The notes below the pieces were generated by a model. That model did not search any database. It worked only from the letters and a program-made list of their open reading frames with translations, and was not told the DNA's origin. The translations under genes were made by a program, and so were the position numbers. Below are positions 30,871-42,459 of a stretch of 64,000 nt of DNA, piece by piece. The DNA comes from Gnetum montanum. Lineage: Eukaryota > Streptophyta > Gnetopsida > Gnetales > Gnetaceae. The stretch is taken from assembly GCA_015680685.1 (NCBI GenBank), contig MNCI01002682.1, positions 124,352 through 188,351 on the forward strand, given 5' to 3'. Each line of letters starts with the position of its first letter. The first letter of the stretch is position 1.

Positions 30871-31639
30871 TGGCCTAGCCTAAATCATCATGGCACATTT
30901 GTAGAATTTCTTGTTGTTCATTTTCAGCCACACATGTTCTTGCTATATTATCTTTACATATTCTATAGAGGTATGGACTATTCCAAATGTATCTAGATAT
31001 GTTATGTAAGAAAGATTTCTTTTCCTCCTTAGTTCAATTGGTAGGGGTTTTCATAGTAGCTAAATAGTTGGCTATATTAGTAAACCAAGGATCCTTCTTT
31101 GTAGAAAAAAGTTATTCATCAAGAAATTCATCATGAAAAATTTCTTGTGTTCAATTCTCATCAGGAGTTTCTAGCCTAGAAAGATTATCTGCTACTACAT
31201 TTTCCCTACCTCTTTTATCTAGAATAGCTAAGTCAAATTCTTAGAGTAGTAAACACCATCTCATTATTCTTACATTTTCTATTTTTTGGTAGCTTAGAAT
31301 TTAATGGCTGAATGATTAGTATATACTCTAGTTTTATATCTAATTAAATAATGTCTAAATTTATCTAGAGCACATATAATGGCTAATAGTTCTTTTTCTA
31401 TAGTTGTATAATTACTTGGACTTGGTCTAGACTTTTGGACACATAATAAATCACTCTTGGTTTAATATCAATGTATTGTCCCAATACTACCCCCACTGCT
31501 GTATCTTGAGCATCACACATTAAATCGAATGGATAATCCTAATTAGGTGCATTTAATATAGGGGATGTGGTTACTCATTTTTTTAGTTCCAAAAATGCTT
31601 CGTGATAATCATTGGTCCAAAAAAATGAAACATCCTTTT
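30871..31639 (-). pseudogene. E5 RNase H and linker, degenerate
   Basis: This is the minus-strand interval between RT and integrase, where gypsy elements carry RNase H. The reading is broken by many stops. Recognisable pieces include the YTTIEKELLAI-like stretch (about 31415-31375) and a C-terminal LPRLENP-type spacer. No long open frame survives. The assignment rests mainly on position between clear RT and integrase domains. Confidence 0.6.
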
Positions 31640-32560
31640 CTAAGAGCATATATAATGGTTTAGCAATTTTTGAGAAGTCTTTGATAATCTTCTATAATAT
31701 CCAGCATGTCTTAGAAAAGATTGAAGAGTCTTTAAGTTGGTTGGAGCTAGAAGTGTAGATATGACTCTTATTTTCTCATCATCCATCCTTATCCATTCTT
31801 TAGAAATAACATGTCCTAATACTACACCACTTGTAATCATTAAGTGGCTCTTTTCCCAACTTAATTTTAAATTTTTAGCTATACATCTATCCAAGACATG
31901 TTCAAGATGTTGTAAGGTTTCATCATAAGTATCCCCATATACTAAAAAATCATCCATAAAAACTTCAACATAATCTTTTAACATATGTGAAAATATTGAG
32001 ATCATGCCTCTTTGGGAAGTGGTTGGTGCATTACAAAGGCCAAAAGGCATTCACCTATAAGTGAAAGTTCCATAAGGACATGTAAAGGTTATTTTATGTT
32101 GGTCTTCAGGGGCAATAGCTATTTGATAACCACTAAATCCATCCAAAAAATAGTAGCATTCATGTCTTTCTAAATGTTCTAGAATTTGGTCAATGTATGG
32201 TAATGGAAAATGGTCTTTTTTTGTGTTTTGGTTTAATATTCTATAGTCTACACAAACTCTTCATTTTCTAGATTTTTTTGGGACTACAGTAATGGGACTT
32301 ACCCATTCACTATTTGCTATTGGATAAATGATTTCTTCTTTCCAGAGTTTTGAAATTTCATCCTTAACTATTTGTTTTAAGGCTGGATTAATTTGTCTTG
32401 GCAGAATTCTTACTGGTTTGACATTGTCTTCTAGGTAGATATGATGTTGGCAGATGTTGGATGATATTCCTTGGTAAAGGTCCTCATAGCTCCATGCAAA
32501 TGCCTTAGATCTTCTACGCAAGATTTCTAATAGTTTGCTTTCTTGCTCACTGGTAAGTTG
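31640..32560 (-). pseudogene. E5 reverse transcriptase, degenerate
   Basis: The open stretch 32521-32261 encodes FAWSYEDLYQGISSNICQHH, ILPRQINPALKQIVKDEISK and WVSPITVVPKK, the N-terminal RT block. After stops, 32050-31640 encodes MPFGLCNAPTTSQR, EVFMDDFLVYGD (active-site FMDD codons at plus-strand 31949-31960), LSWEKSHLM and SFLRHAGYYRR. The domain order is complete, and the catalytic Asp pair is present in the place of YVDD. The middle part (about 32260-32050) is interrupted. Confidence 0.85.
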
Positions 32561-32572
32561 GGAGTTTATTAT

Positions 32573-33480
32573 TTATGGTTTATTTTGATCTATAAAAATA
32601 TACTTAAGTGTATTAGGTAATTCTTTAAGATCCAAGAAATCTTTATTTGTTGGTTGAATTATTTCTCCAATATTTCCTAACCCTAAATTTAGAATTTGAT
32701 TAAGGAGATCTTGTTGTTCCTTAGTTGAGGGGTCTAAAGGTCCTTCTTCAAAATTATTTAATACTAAGGTTTTCCTATCTTGTGCCATTGCTGAAGTGGG
32801 TAGAGTGTAGAGCATTCTTGCTTCCTTTAAGTTTGTGTTTAAGCGATCTTCTTTTAACTTATCATATATATTTAGTACAAAAGTAAGATTTGCAAATGAG
32901 AGTTGAAGTTGGCCAGATCTATAATTAATTACCACATCACCTATTGCTAACCAAAGCCTACATAATATAATGGAGAAACAATTAGGATCTTTTGCTTTTG
33001 GAACAACAAAATCAATTGGGTATTTTCCCTATTCTACCTCTATTATTAAGTCTTCTATGATTCCTATGGGTTTTCACCAGCCAATGATATTGTCATGTTT
33101 ACTCTTCTTATATCCTCTATATCTAGTGATCTAGTCATTTCAAGAGGTATAATATTAATATTAGCTCCTAAATGTAATAGGGCATTTCTAATTTCTTGTT
33201 CATTTATTTTAATTAGAATGGTAGGAACTCCTGGATCTTGGTATTTAGGAATTTCATGTTTTTGCATAAGTTGAGAAAGATTATCAACTAAAGAAACTTG
33301 TTTAGGAAATTTGTCCTTTCTTCTCCTAATGCATAATTCCCTTAAGTATTTAGCATAGAGTGGTGTGTCTTTTACTGCTTGTTCTAAGGGGATATGCAAG
33401 TACAATTCACTAAACATTTTTTCAAGATGGGCTTTGGTTGTGAAGTTTTCTTGTAATCATTTAGGGAAAGGAGGTAAAAT
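32573..33480 (-). pseudogene. E5 protease and pre-RT region
   Basis: 33417-33064 encodes the Athila protease context KYQDPGVPTILIKI...ALLHLGANINIIP. The usual catalytic LDLGA is LHLGA: the Asp codon is CAT (His) at plus-strand 33172-33174, so the protease would be inactive. 32935-32573 continues the linker (KEDRLNTNLKEARM, GLGNIGEIIQPTN) to RT. A short gap with stops at about 33063-32936 separates them. Confidence 0.8.
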
Positions 33481-35442
33481 TGGTTGTCTATAGAGTAATG
33501 GTTGTTCCTTTTCCCTAGTTGGTTGATCTTCCTCATTGACAATTTGTGGTTGTGTTTCCTCTTGTGTTTCTACCTCTTGGAATCTCACCTTCTTTAGGGA
33601 TTTTGGTTTGATTGTTTTTCCACTCCTTGTAGTAATGGAATGTAATTGCTCTTTTCCCTTTCTTTGAGATGTAGGATTAGGTTTAGGTTGGGATGGTAAT
33701 TCGTTCTTAGTTAAGTCTTAAAATCTTCTCCTAGTTTCACTCATAAATTATCTACTTTCTTCTATGAAGGAAGTAAAGCTTTGGATGAGTTTATCCAAGC
33801 GTTCATTGGTTGGATTCTTAAATGGTGTAAAATTATTTTGAGGATATTGTTGAAGATATTTTTGTTGGTAAAATGATAATCGAGAAAAGTTCACTATGGG
33901 TTGGCTCTTACATTATTGAAAAGCCTTTGCTGACTCTTACATTTTCTCTTGACAATAATATCAAGCTAGGTAGGTTGTTTGGTCATGTTGGGGACTACCA
34001 CAAATGTTGCATGCCTCACTTTGAATTCCATAAGCTTGTTTCTTAATCAATCATGTTAACTCATTGACTTTTCTATTTAATTGTTCTATTTGTTGAGTCA
34101 TGCCTTACATAATGTTGGGTTTTGGCCAATGTTTACTTTGGTCTACTAATGAATCTATAATTCTCCAACCATCTTCCAGTGTCACATTTAAAATATTTTG
34201 CCCACATGCAAAGTCAACATTTTGCGTACAATAAGGTAGTAATCCTTCTACAAAGATTTGGATTAATTGATGGGTTGGGAAGCCATGGTTTGGATTCTTT
34301 AAACATAACCCTTTAAATCTATCAAAGGTGCTTTCATAGTCCTCATCCTCATGTTGCATAAAACTCATTAATTGCTTCCTTAATAGTATAGCCTATCATT
34401 AGAAAGAAATCTTTGTAGGAAAGGAGTTTTAAACTCATCCTAAGAACTAATTTTTGTTTTAAGGATTTGTAGCCAAAAATCAGTTTTGTCTTTTAGGGTT
34501 GATTTGAAAGCAATCATCTTAGTCCTATCCCCACTTTGAGATACTAACATAGCTAATGTTGTTTCAAATTCTCTTATGTGAGTGACTAGATCCTCGTCAT
34601 TTGTCTCATTAAAAATAGGTAATAAGTGAATATTTTTAACCTCTACATCTATTCCTTGTGGGAAAACTAATGGACCTTGAGGTATAATTGATGTTCTTTG
34701 ATTTAATAATTCTCCAAGGGTTTGTCCTTGGTATGGATGATTAATTGGAACATTTGGAACTCAAATTACCAAAAGTGAGAGGAATTGGACCTAAGAAATA
34801 TGGAGGAGGTACATGATGTGAGGATGATCCCATAGTATAAGTTGAAGCTATTGTTGGGGTTACTATAGAACTTGGTAATAAGGTTACTATTAGTGGAGTG
34901 TGTATATTCAAAGTACTTATTGGTTGGGTAATACCTCCTATTGTGGTTGCATAGGTTGACATTGGGGTAGTATTTAGATTTTGAAATCCTACTCTTGTAG
35001 TTGAATTCATGGTTGATGTTGGAATATCAAATAAAGGATTGACAGTTATGGAAAAATTAGGTTGTATTTTCTTGTTGGGATTTTTTGTCACCTAGGAAGA
35101 ATAATCAAATCTTGATTGTATTGGTTGTTCTTGTTCTTGGTTTTGATTAACTTTCATATGTTTATAAAGGCTAAGAGTACTTCTAAAAGGTTGAATTTGT
35201 GTAGGTTTCCTTGGTTGCTTTGTTGGTTTCATTTAATGTGAACACTCTTCGTTGGCACATTCATGGGCTACCATTCCTAAGAATTTACAAATTAATTTAA
35301 TGAATCCTACTATTGCAGCTTTACTTGCAACTTTTTAAATAGTTTTGGCTAGTTATACAATAAGAGGAGTTGATTCTTTGGATTTTTCTTTATTTTTATT
35401 TTTATTATTCTTTAAGTAGGAAAAACAAGTAAAAGAAACCAT
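33481..35442 (-). pseudogene. E5 gag, degenerate
   Basis: ATG at 35442 (minus) lies about 110 bases after the primer site and opens MVSFTCFSYLKNNKNK. 35091-34741 is open and Thr/Pro/Ser/Asn-rich (NTTPMSTYATTIGGI). 34368-34105 encodes the capsid core: EDEDYESTFDRFKGL, NPNHGFPTHQLIQIFVEGLL and EDGWRIIDSLVDQSK. A probable C-terminal basic region lies at 33700-33500. A Cys-containing stretch at about 34010-33960 may be a nucleocapsid relic. Stops are scattered. Confidence 0.78.
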
Positions 35443-35550
35443 TTCTTAAATTACAAAAATAAATGAAAAATAAAATGCATGAATAAATAAATAAGAAATT
35501 AAAAAAATTAAAGCTTACTGAACCCTTGATGATGATTAACTCTGCTGGCC

Positions 35551-35568
35551 TCCCCAGCAATAGCGCGA
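35551..35568 (-). other. E5 primer-binding site (tRNA-Asp type)
   Basis: The minus strand reads TCGCGCTATTGCTGGGGA, three bases inside the LTR end, matching 14 of 18 bases of the tRNA-Asp complement TGGCGCCGTTGCCGGGGA. Confidence 0.75.
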
Positions 35569-35571
35569 AAT

Positions 35572-37119
35572 TGACGAGTCACGAAAAATTCGGTGTTGGA
35601 TACCTTTAATCTTGTATCTTTCCTTTGTTGTAGAGATTGTTACCTCTTTTGTGACTGACCCACAAGTCGTATCCCATGGAGGAGTGATTTAGAATTCAAA
35701 AGAAATCATCAAGATAATAAATGGTCAGAATTAAATCTAAACAAATTCGACACTTATGCTTGTCACTCATAAGTAAAATTATGAACCTTTATCCTAACTT
35801 TTAATCACAAGTTCAAGAATAAAGATTTATAATTAAATCAAATTGAATTCAAAGTTACAAGCATAGATGATGATGAGAATTACAAGGAAGACTTCACCTA
35901 AATTGTGATTCTGCCTTGTTGTCTAGATAATGCAGCAACCCTAACAGCCTGTCAATGGACTCTAATGGTCTATAATTGCTACAAAACTCAACAAATCCTC
36001 ACATAATAATTCTTCAAGGGGAAATTGGGCTTCAATTTGATGTGGGTTTACTTGGGTATTAATCTTGGTGAACACCATGGATGCGTGTTGGATTCACCCA
36101 GGTTGTACAAAAGATGCTCTAAAAAATGCCCCCTTCAATACAAAGTTGAAGTCTTATTTATACTTCAACAAGGTTTAAAAATAAATATTTTAATAATGAA
36201 TGGATAGAAATTAATTCATTGAAATTAGTGAAAATGCCAAGTTTGGCATCCCAGATGTTGTGAACTCCAACAAAAATTGTGGAAGAGGCATCTTGGGCCA
36301 ATGTGAAGCGTAATAGTAGGGAACAACCCATTGCCACCAACTATTCTTGTTGCATCATGCTACCACCACTGTTGGTACTAGAGTAGCCACCTACCAGTGC
36401 TATGCTCATTGTCACCGTCGTCTACTTCTTGTGCACCATGCACTCTTGCTACTGTTACCTACCGTCATCATCGTCACATGTGCTGTAGTGAAACCCTCAT
36501 TCACCAACAACAGTGAAACCCTTGTTCACATGCAACATCAAACCCTCACTACCACTGTTACAGTCAAACCTTGGCCATCACTTCTTTCCATCTTGCGACA
36601 TGCCGATCATATGGGAGGCACATTCACCTAGTGGGGAAAACGATGTGGTCATGGAGTTGTAGTTGATGGAGAGCATCCATGGCTTGGCCTTCTTCAAATC
36701 ATCCACCAAGATTATTGGGCTCCTTGCATGAGCTACGCTTGTCTCCGAAGTCTATGGCACCTGCAACCATGCCCTAAATCTAAAATATAATAATTATATT
36801 TTTCATATATAATGTCTATATAAAATATAAACATAATGTTTATATATAATAATATATAAGATATATATGATTATAAATACTTTAATATATAATGTCTTAT
36901 TTATGATTATATATAATGTCTATATAAAATATAAACATAATGTTTATATATAATAATATATCATATTAATTAAAACTAATAACTAATACTAATACTTACC
37001 ACTAAACTAAAATACAATAAATATTAATTTAACACTACTCAACAATATAAAATCAATTAAAATGCATACCTTTGATAAAAATACTTATTAAAAACTGAAC
37101 CAATTTTTGGGGTTTAACA
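35572..37119 (-). repeat. E5 5' LTR
   Basis: This is the 1548-bp partner of 26348-27936. The plus-strand start TGACGAGTCACG is mutated from TGATGAGCTC; it ends GGGGTTTAACA. TATA on the minus strand is at about 36154-36162. The ORF at 36347-36631 corresponds to that in the other LTR and is not considered coding. Confidence 0.9.
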
Positions 37120-37124
37120 AGATA
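37120..37124. other. Target-site duplication of E5, right copy (AGATA)
   Basis: Repeat of 26343-26347. E2 pol (HHI-L block upstream of RT) resumes here. Confidence 0.85.
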
Positions 37125-38090
37125 TGATGCTGGCATATGCTTGGATTAATTCCAGTCATCTCAAGATATGACCAAGCAAAGGTTGTTGGCCATTTGTTGA
37201 CCACCTTCAACAACTTATCTTTTTGTTTGAGAGCAAGATTTGAATTGATTATAATTGGCTTCCCATTTTTAAAAAATGCATATTCCATGCCAATTGGTAG
37301 AGTTTTTAACTCTAGGGGCTCTATCTTGAAATTATCAGGGATTTCCAACTCTTCCCAACATGTATCATCATCTTCATCATTAGAGAGTTGGTGATGAACT
37401 TGCTCAAGTTCATCCAGGCCATCGACATAGACACATGTTAGGCTCTTAGTAGGTTCCATGCATAGTGTGCTACTGTCAGAGTTAGTTGTCAGCCACTGGG
37501 TGCCCTCCTATTTTGTGGCTACTATGTAGAGGAGCCTTTAGATATTTGTTTCATGTGCACATTGATTACACGCCTTAAGGAATGTACTTTTAATGGACCA
37601 GATTTTCTGCATGCAATTACACCCATTATCGCTATATGCAATGCATAGAACTCGCTTCTTCTTAAGCCATCCAAGTTCATTTTCCTTAGATATGTTCAAG
37701 GAGGGGTCCCTGATGCCCATATGTGCATCAACAGTGCTTAGCCATGCACATCCCATAATGATGGGAAAGTCACCTTTGTAGTTTTCTACCTTAATCACCA
37801 GAAAATCGACAAGATAAGACCACCCACAAACTATGGTCACAATGTCCTCCACTAATCCCAAAGGGATAGTGATTGATTGGTTTGCTAATACCAAATGGAT
37901 ATTACTCTTCTTGAGAGGTGGTAGGTTCTAAGCCTTGTACATGTCATAATAGATGAGATTGACATCAGAACTAGAATCAAGAAGAGCCTTGCATGGCTCA
38001 TGTCAAATGATTTGCAAGTAAATAAGAGGACTTCCTGGGTTAGATCATTTCATGGGAAGGTTATCAACCTTGATCTAATCAAAGACACAT
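37125..38090 (-). pseudogene. E2 protease and pre-RT region
   Basis: The protease motif (plus-strand about 37965-38000) reads EPCKALLDSSSDVNLIYYDM, followed in the open frame 37894-37538 by ANQSITIPLGLVEDI, GWSYLVDFLVIKVE and DFPIIMGCAWLSTVDAHMGI. 37459-37120 encodes LPIGMEYAFFKNGKPIIINS and FAWSYLEMTGINPSICQHHI, leading into RT. The expected D-S/T-G has become D-S-S. E6 shows the same D-S-S-S (61461-61472). The reading is cut by E5 within QHHI. Confidence 0.8.
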
Positions 38091-40561
38091 GAGTTAACAT
38101 CACAGTGTGGATCTGAGGTGGCATTTGGTTTGAAGGGATTTTGAATGTGTTTGATGCAGGGGATGAGGGTGTTGAAGATATAGGGTGACCAACTGCATTA
38201 GGTTGTGAGGGCTTGGGAGGATTGTTGGATCAAAAAATGGTCATTTGATCGATTGTTTGAACCTCTTGGCTAGAAGGTTGGTTGTAAATTTAGAGCCCTC
38301 GTAGCATTTCATTGCTGTGGTTGTGGGAGAATTTTGCCCTACACGGACGGAGCAGGAGGTAACTGCATTGAGGATGGAGGGATGTGTGCAGATGGATGTA
38401 GAGGGTGGTATGGATATGGGCACTTTCCTCGAGTAGATGGTGAATGAGTTTGATGGTACTCTAGAGAATAATAGTGATGTTCGAATGAGGTGTGGCTTGT
38501 AGAGCTTCGTGGAGAAATGAGTTGTCGAACATAGTACCCATATGGATTTGGTTGCCTATAAGGGTACTACTATCTTGGCGGTGGCATTCTCCATGATTGT
38601 GGTTGGTGCCACTATTGGTATTGCTCATATGGTTGTGGTGGAGCTCCACTTGGATAGTAAGCTTGTTGTTGCTGGTGGAACTACCTTGGATTATTTTGAG
38701 AATAAGGTAATTGTATGGGTGCTTGCCTCTATGCTAATTAAGGATTCAACATGTACACCCCAAACTCTTGTAAGTGTAACACCATAGGGCAACATCCCTT
38801 TGGATGTTTATATTGAAAAACGTCACACCCAACATCATCATCAAATTTTATCTCCACAACTTCTTCTACTATAGTAGCTTTGCCCTTACCTCTTTAGTAG
38901 GCATGTTTAGCTTCTTTTTGCCTCCTATAGTTGCGATCCTATTATGCTCTTTGGATTCTTCATCATTCTTCATAACAGTTTAAAATTTTTCATCCAAATA
39001 GTCCCATAATTTATCAACCTTTACCAAAATATTAGAAATAGATTTTTGGATGGGTAAGGTTTTCCTGTTCACCACTTTGTCAATTGGTGACTTGTCCTCA
39101 TCATAGAATCAAACCTCCCTTTTCTTGATGGAAGGGTCCCTATTATATTCTTCTGCACTTTCCCTTTTTCACAACTCATCTTCTTCTTTTGCTACCAGCT
39201 CTATCAACCTTTGTATCTAATGAGCTATGAGTTCAGATAATCTCCCTTGGGCATAAACCCCAAGAGTTCTTCTAGTTTCTACTTTGAGTCTATTTATGAT
39301 GTGGTGGAGTTGTTCCCTCTAAGAATAACCATGGCTAGGGCATCAATGTAAGAGAGAATAATATCTGCCCATAGTGACATCCAAGGGTTCATGTGTTTCC
39401 TGTTTCTAGCCTTGGATTTTCTTTCTTAGATTAGACACTCTAGAGTGCATCTAGTAATTATCATTAAATAATTTTAGCATGGTACTCCATCTACGGGATA
39501 GATTCTAGCTCCAAGGACTGGTACCAGCTCTCTACCTCTTTGATGAGTGTCATGGGGAATGACTTCAATTTCTGCCAATTATTTTCAATATTCTATAAAG
39601 CACAATCATCGTGGAAAGGTTGGAGATGTGTTTGTGGATTAGAGTTATATCCCCCCTCAAATCTTGGGATATTGTTCATGTCTAAGTGCTTGATTCGACT
39701 ATCTTTCACATGCCTAGTTGAAATCTTGACTACCTTTGTAATGTTAAGCATGCTTCAAGTTACCAATAAAGGCTCATCATCATCACTATTTTGTTGTTGT
39801 CGATGATGTCCTTTATTGCCCCTTCAATTATTATGGACATGGTGATTAGTATTATTGTCTCGCTGCTCACCTTCATCACGATTATTCCTTCTGTGACTTT
39901 TTATAGAACTAGAAGAATAGGAACAAGAAGATGCAGATGAAGTGGGTAAAGAGAAAGAATAACTTCCACCACCATGATATTTTCCACCTTCCCTTCAATT
40001 GTCACAACCACGTTCGTCAAGTTTCTTATCATCTTGACGCTTATCTGAGCCACTGCCTTGATTGCCATCTTTACTAGGACCTAGTTTGTTAATAGTGGAA
40101 TGTAGATTCAGTTTCACACCCCCATCACTAGTAATGAGGGGTGGAGAATTTTCATGTTGAGATTTCCCAAAGAAAGGATCCTTATTATTGTCTTGGTTCA
40201 GCAAGAACAAGGGATTGGTGAACCGTTTCCCCTTCACAAACTCATGTTGCTTCTCCTAGTGTCGATCTCTCCTACGTTATGTTTTGGTGGGATGGTAGTC
40301 TCGGCAGTCGTAATCATGCACAATGTACTCCTCTTTAAGATCATGGATGTCTAACTTTGTAAGAGTTTGAAAAAGCATCACAGGCACAAATTGATCAGGA
40401 GGCATTACAATGTTGCCTTCCATGTCACACCATCACAGTTGTTGATCTTGGTGCAGGATGAAGGTGAAATTAGGCACATACTCATCTAGATGAGTATATA
40501 CCACTTTGCACTCTTATGAGACTGGCGATTTAACATCGTCAAGCCTGAGAGAAGAAGACAT
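38091..40561 (-). pseudogene. E2 gag, degenerate
   Basis: ATG at 40561 (minus) opens MSSSLRLDDVKSPV, matching MSSSHRHDDSKF in E6. 40237-39995 is open, with FTNPLFLLNQDNNKDPFFG and DKRQDDKKLDERGCDN, then a Ser/Asp/Gly-rich stretch (about 39990-39880). The capsid core lies at about 39560-39180. The zinc-knuckle block is at 38789-38827 (C-D-V-F-x3-H-x4-C). A Pro/Ser/His-rich tail follows, then the conserved NPGSPLIYLQI before the protease. The N-terminal extension is shared with E6 and absent from E3. Confidence 0.78.
38789..38827 (-). other. Atypical zinc-knuckle block in E2 gag
   Basis: The minus strand encodes C-D-V-F-Q-Y-K-H-P-K-G-C-C. The second Cys of the CCHC pattern is Phe, as in E3, and Tyr in E4 and E6. 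Confidence 0.7.
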
Positions 40562-40694
40562 TTTTCAAACAAATATAATATCAGTGTGCTTATATAATTA
40601 TATTACATGTGAGAGTGATATTCACCTTGGGGTTTGTCCAATGATGTTAATGATGTTCACTAATTCTAGTTAGCACATGTTTAAACAAATAGAG

Positions 40695-40712
40695 TCCCCA
40701 AAAATGGTTCCA
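40695..40712 (-). other. E2 primer-binding site (degraded tRNA-Asp type)
   Basis: The minus strand reads TGGAACCATTTTTGGGGA one base inside the LTR. It is recognisably the family site (E6: TGGCACCATTGCTGGGGA) with several further substitutions. Confidence 0.7.
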
Positions 40713-40713
40713 A

Positions 40714-41605
40714 TGATGAGTGGCAAGGGTACCCCTATGCCCAACCATATGAATCACAAAGTGTTCATGCACGATTTGGTCAAATTCCATGGACTCTATA
40801 GTTTTCTGGTGCACTAGTTCTCCAAGAAGTGAACAAGGCATTGAGAATGTTTGTTGTCTTCCCAACTACACTTGTGAAGCTCAAGGGTATGATTTAAGTG
40901 TAATTGAGTTATATGATTTTTATCATTTTGTGTTTTATGGTTTTGGTACTTGAAATAAATAGGATAGAGAATAAAGTAATTTAATATCTGCTTTAATCTA
41001 ATGAGCTAACTATTGTTCAACTAGTCATAATATAAGTATCCAGTCCCACTTGTCATACACATCTTGAACACATATGATGTTGTTGGGTTACCAAGCGTTA
41101 AGCATTAACGCTTGCTAGGATTACCAAACGTCATACACATGCTCGAAGCAGTTGTACTTATGTGTTTACTTAATCACTATTTAGCTTGTCTTACTTAATT
41201 ACTTAATTAGCTTAATTATTGAGGAACACTGAATAAATGATTGAAAACATTAAATGCATGAATAAAATAGTTAAGCTATCCAGAATACTGCAAGGTTTAT
41301 CAAAAAGTTTGTCTTTATTGCCACACACATTATTGTGCTTAGGTACAATAGTGCTTGGATAAAGATTTGTACACTCAATGACTCTTGTTGTAGGTACTTG
41401 GGAAAATATTGTAACTTTTGAATGGAAAAATTGCAAGAGCTTTGCTACAACTATGATAGAATGATGCCTAAACATGGTGGATTGGCACGTATTTATAGGA
41501 AAGAACAGACCCTGCATCGACGAGGCCACGTTAACACATCAAATGATGCGGCAATGGGGCTTAGTTGATGAGGCCTCATCAACATGGTCAATATGCAACT
41601 CATCA
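40714..41605 (-). repeat. E2 5' LTR
   Basis: This is the 892-bp partner of 17641-18535, with plus-strand ends TGATGAGTGG...CAACTCATCA. The minus-strand TATA is at plus 41491-41497 and the polyadenylation-type TTTATT at 41314-41319. It contains a perfect inverted repeat AAGCGTTAA-GCA-TTAACGCTT at 41093-41113 not kept in the other LTR. Confidence 0.92.
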
Positions 41606-41610
41606 GTATG
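41606..41610. other. Target-site duplication of E2, right copy (GTATG)
   Basis: Repeat of 17636-17640. E1 RT resumes at 41611. Confidence 0.9.
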
Positions 41611-42459
41611 TGATCTTCCTTTTGAAGAAAGGACTTTCCTTAATTTTGACAATGAAATGTGCTTCCTCCAATTTAAGACATAAACTTTTGAAATGTTACA
41701 AGGGCTCCTCATTGGAACTATATACCAAAATATCCTCAAAGAATATAATACAATACTTACCAATTAATTTCTTGAGAACATCATGCATCAACCTCATGAA
41801 TGTGGTACTAGCATTTGTGAGCTTAAATGGCATCACTAACGATTTAAACAAGTCGTCTAGTATCTTGAAATTTATCTTCCATTCATCACCTAGCCTAATT
41901 CGAATTTGACAATACCCACTCTTCAAATTAATCTTGCTCAAGATCACTAGATTAGTAAGAACATAAAGGATATCATCCATTCTTGGAATAGAAAACTTGT
42001 ACCTTATTGTTATGTTATTTACAACCCTTGAATCAATGCACATCCTCCATTTGTCATTATCTTTCTTTCACACAACACTGCTAGAATTGCACAAGGAGAG
42101 ATTAATTCTCTCGCAAAGCCATTTGCAAGTAACTCCATTAATTACCTTAGTAATTCAACTTGCTAATTTGATGCCATCTAATATGCTCTCTCATTTGGAA
42201 TGGCAACACTAGGGAGAAAGTCAATTTGGTGTTAAACATTCCTCATTGGTTGCAGTTAATTCAATTCTCCCTTTAACACACTGGGAAATTTCTTGTTTAA
42301 GGTTAATACACTTGTTAGAATTTCTACCTACATAACATCATAGTTAGAGGTAATAGTTGATATAATCACAAATTCAAAACCTACTTCATCATGTTACTTA
42401 ATGTATTCCCTCTCCCTAAGAAGAATTAAGGAAGCATTAATTGATCTTTGTTGTCTTGC
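41611..42459 (-). pseudogene. E1 reverse transcriptase, N-terminal part
   Basis: The open stretch 42043-41696 encodes MCIDSRVVNNITIRYKFSIP, LDD-type MDDILYVL, SKINLKSGYCQIRIRLGDEW, MPFKLTNASTTFMRLMHDVL and CIIFFEDILVYSS. The catalytic Y-x-D-D block is F-F-E-D (plus-strand 41732-41743), so the first Asp is Glu. The N-terminal palm (about 42250-42050) is broken. The E2 insertion cuts the domain just after the active site, and it continues at 17640. Confidence 0.85.

Larger units (their letters stand above)
26348..37119 (-). mobile_element. E5: Athila-type Ty3/gypsy element
   Basis: The element is 10.8 kb with LTRs of about 1.59 and 1.55 kb and a perfect AGATA duplication. On the minus strand the order is 5' LTR (37119-35572), tRNA-Asp-type primer site, gag, protease with an LLxLGA motif, RT, RNase H, integrase, about 1.8 kb of non-coding DNA, polypurine tract, 3' LTR (27936-26348). 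The protease LGANINIIP context, RT MPFGLCNAPTTSQR and integrase C-terminal NGQRLKLYH are characteristic of the Athila clade. No env-like ORF is present. By LTR similarity (about 92% by eye) it is among the younger insertions. Confidence 0.88.
17641..41605 (-). mobile_element. E2: gypsy element with gag, pol and third ORF, split by E5
   Basis: This is bounded by 892- and 895-bp LTRs and a perfect GTATG duplication. On the minus strand the order is 5' LTR (41605-40714), tRNA-Asp-type primer site, gag from 40561, protease (about 38000), RT, RNase H, integrase (to about 23700), spacer of about 2 kb, third ORF (21618-18762), polypurine tract, 3' LTR. E5 interrupts pol at 26348-37119. Without E5 it is about 13.2 kb. 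The RT resembles Athila, while the protease (ANQSITIPLGLVED) is closer to the Tat branch. I place it in the Athila/Tat (non-chromovirus) group without a finer call. Confidence 0.88.

Noticed and set aside
38542-38787. Plus-strand 81-codon ORF
   Set aside because: Shadow of E2 gag on the minus strand; the corresponding minus-strand sequence aligns with E6 gag.
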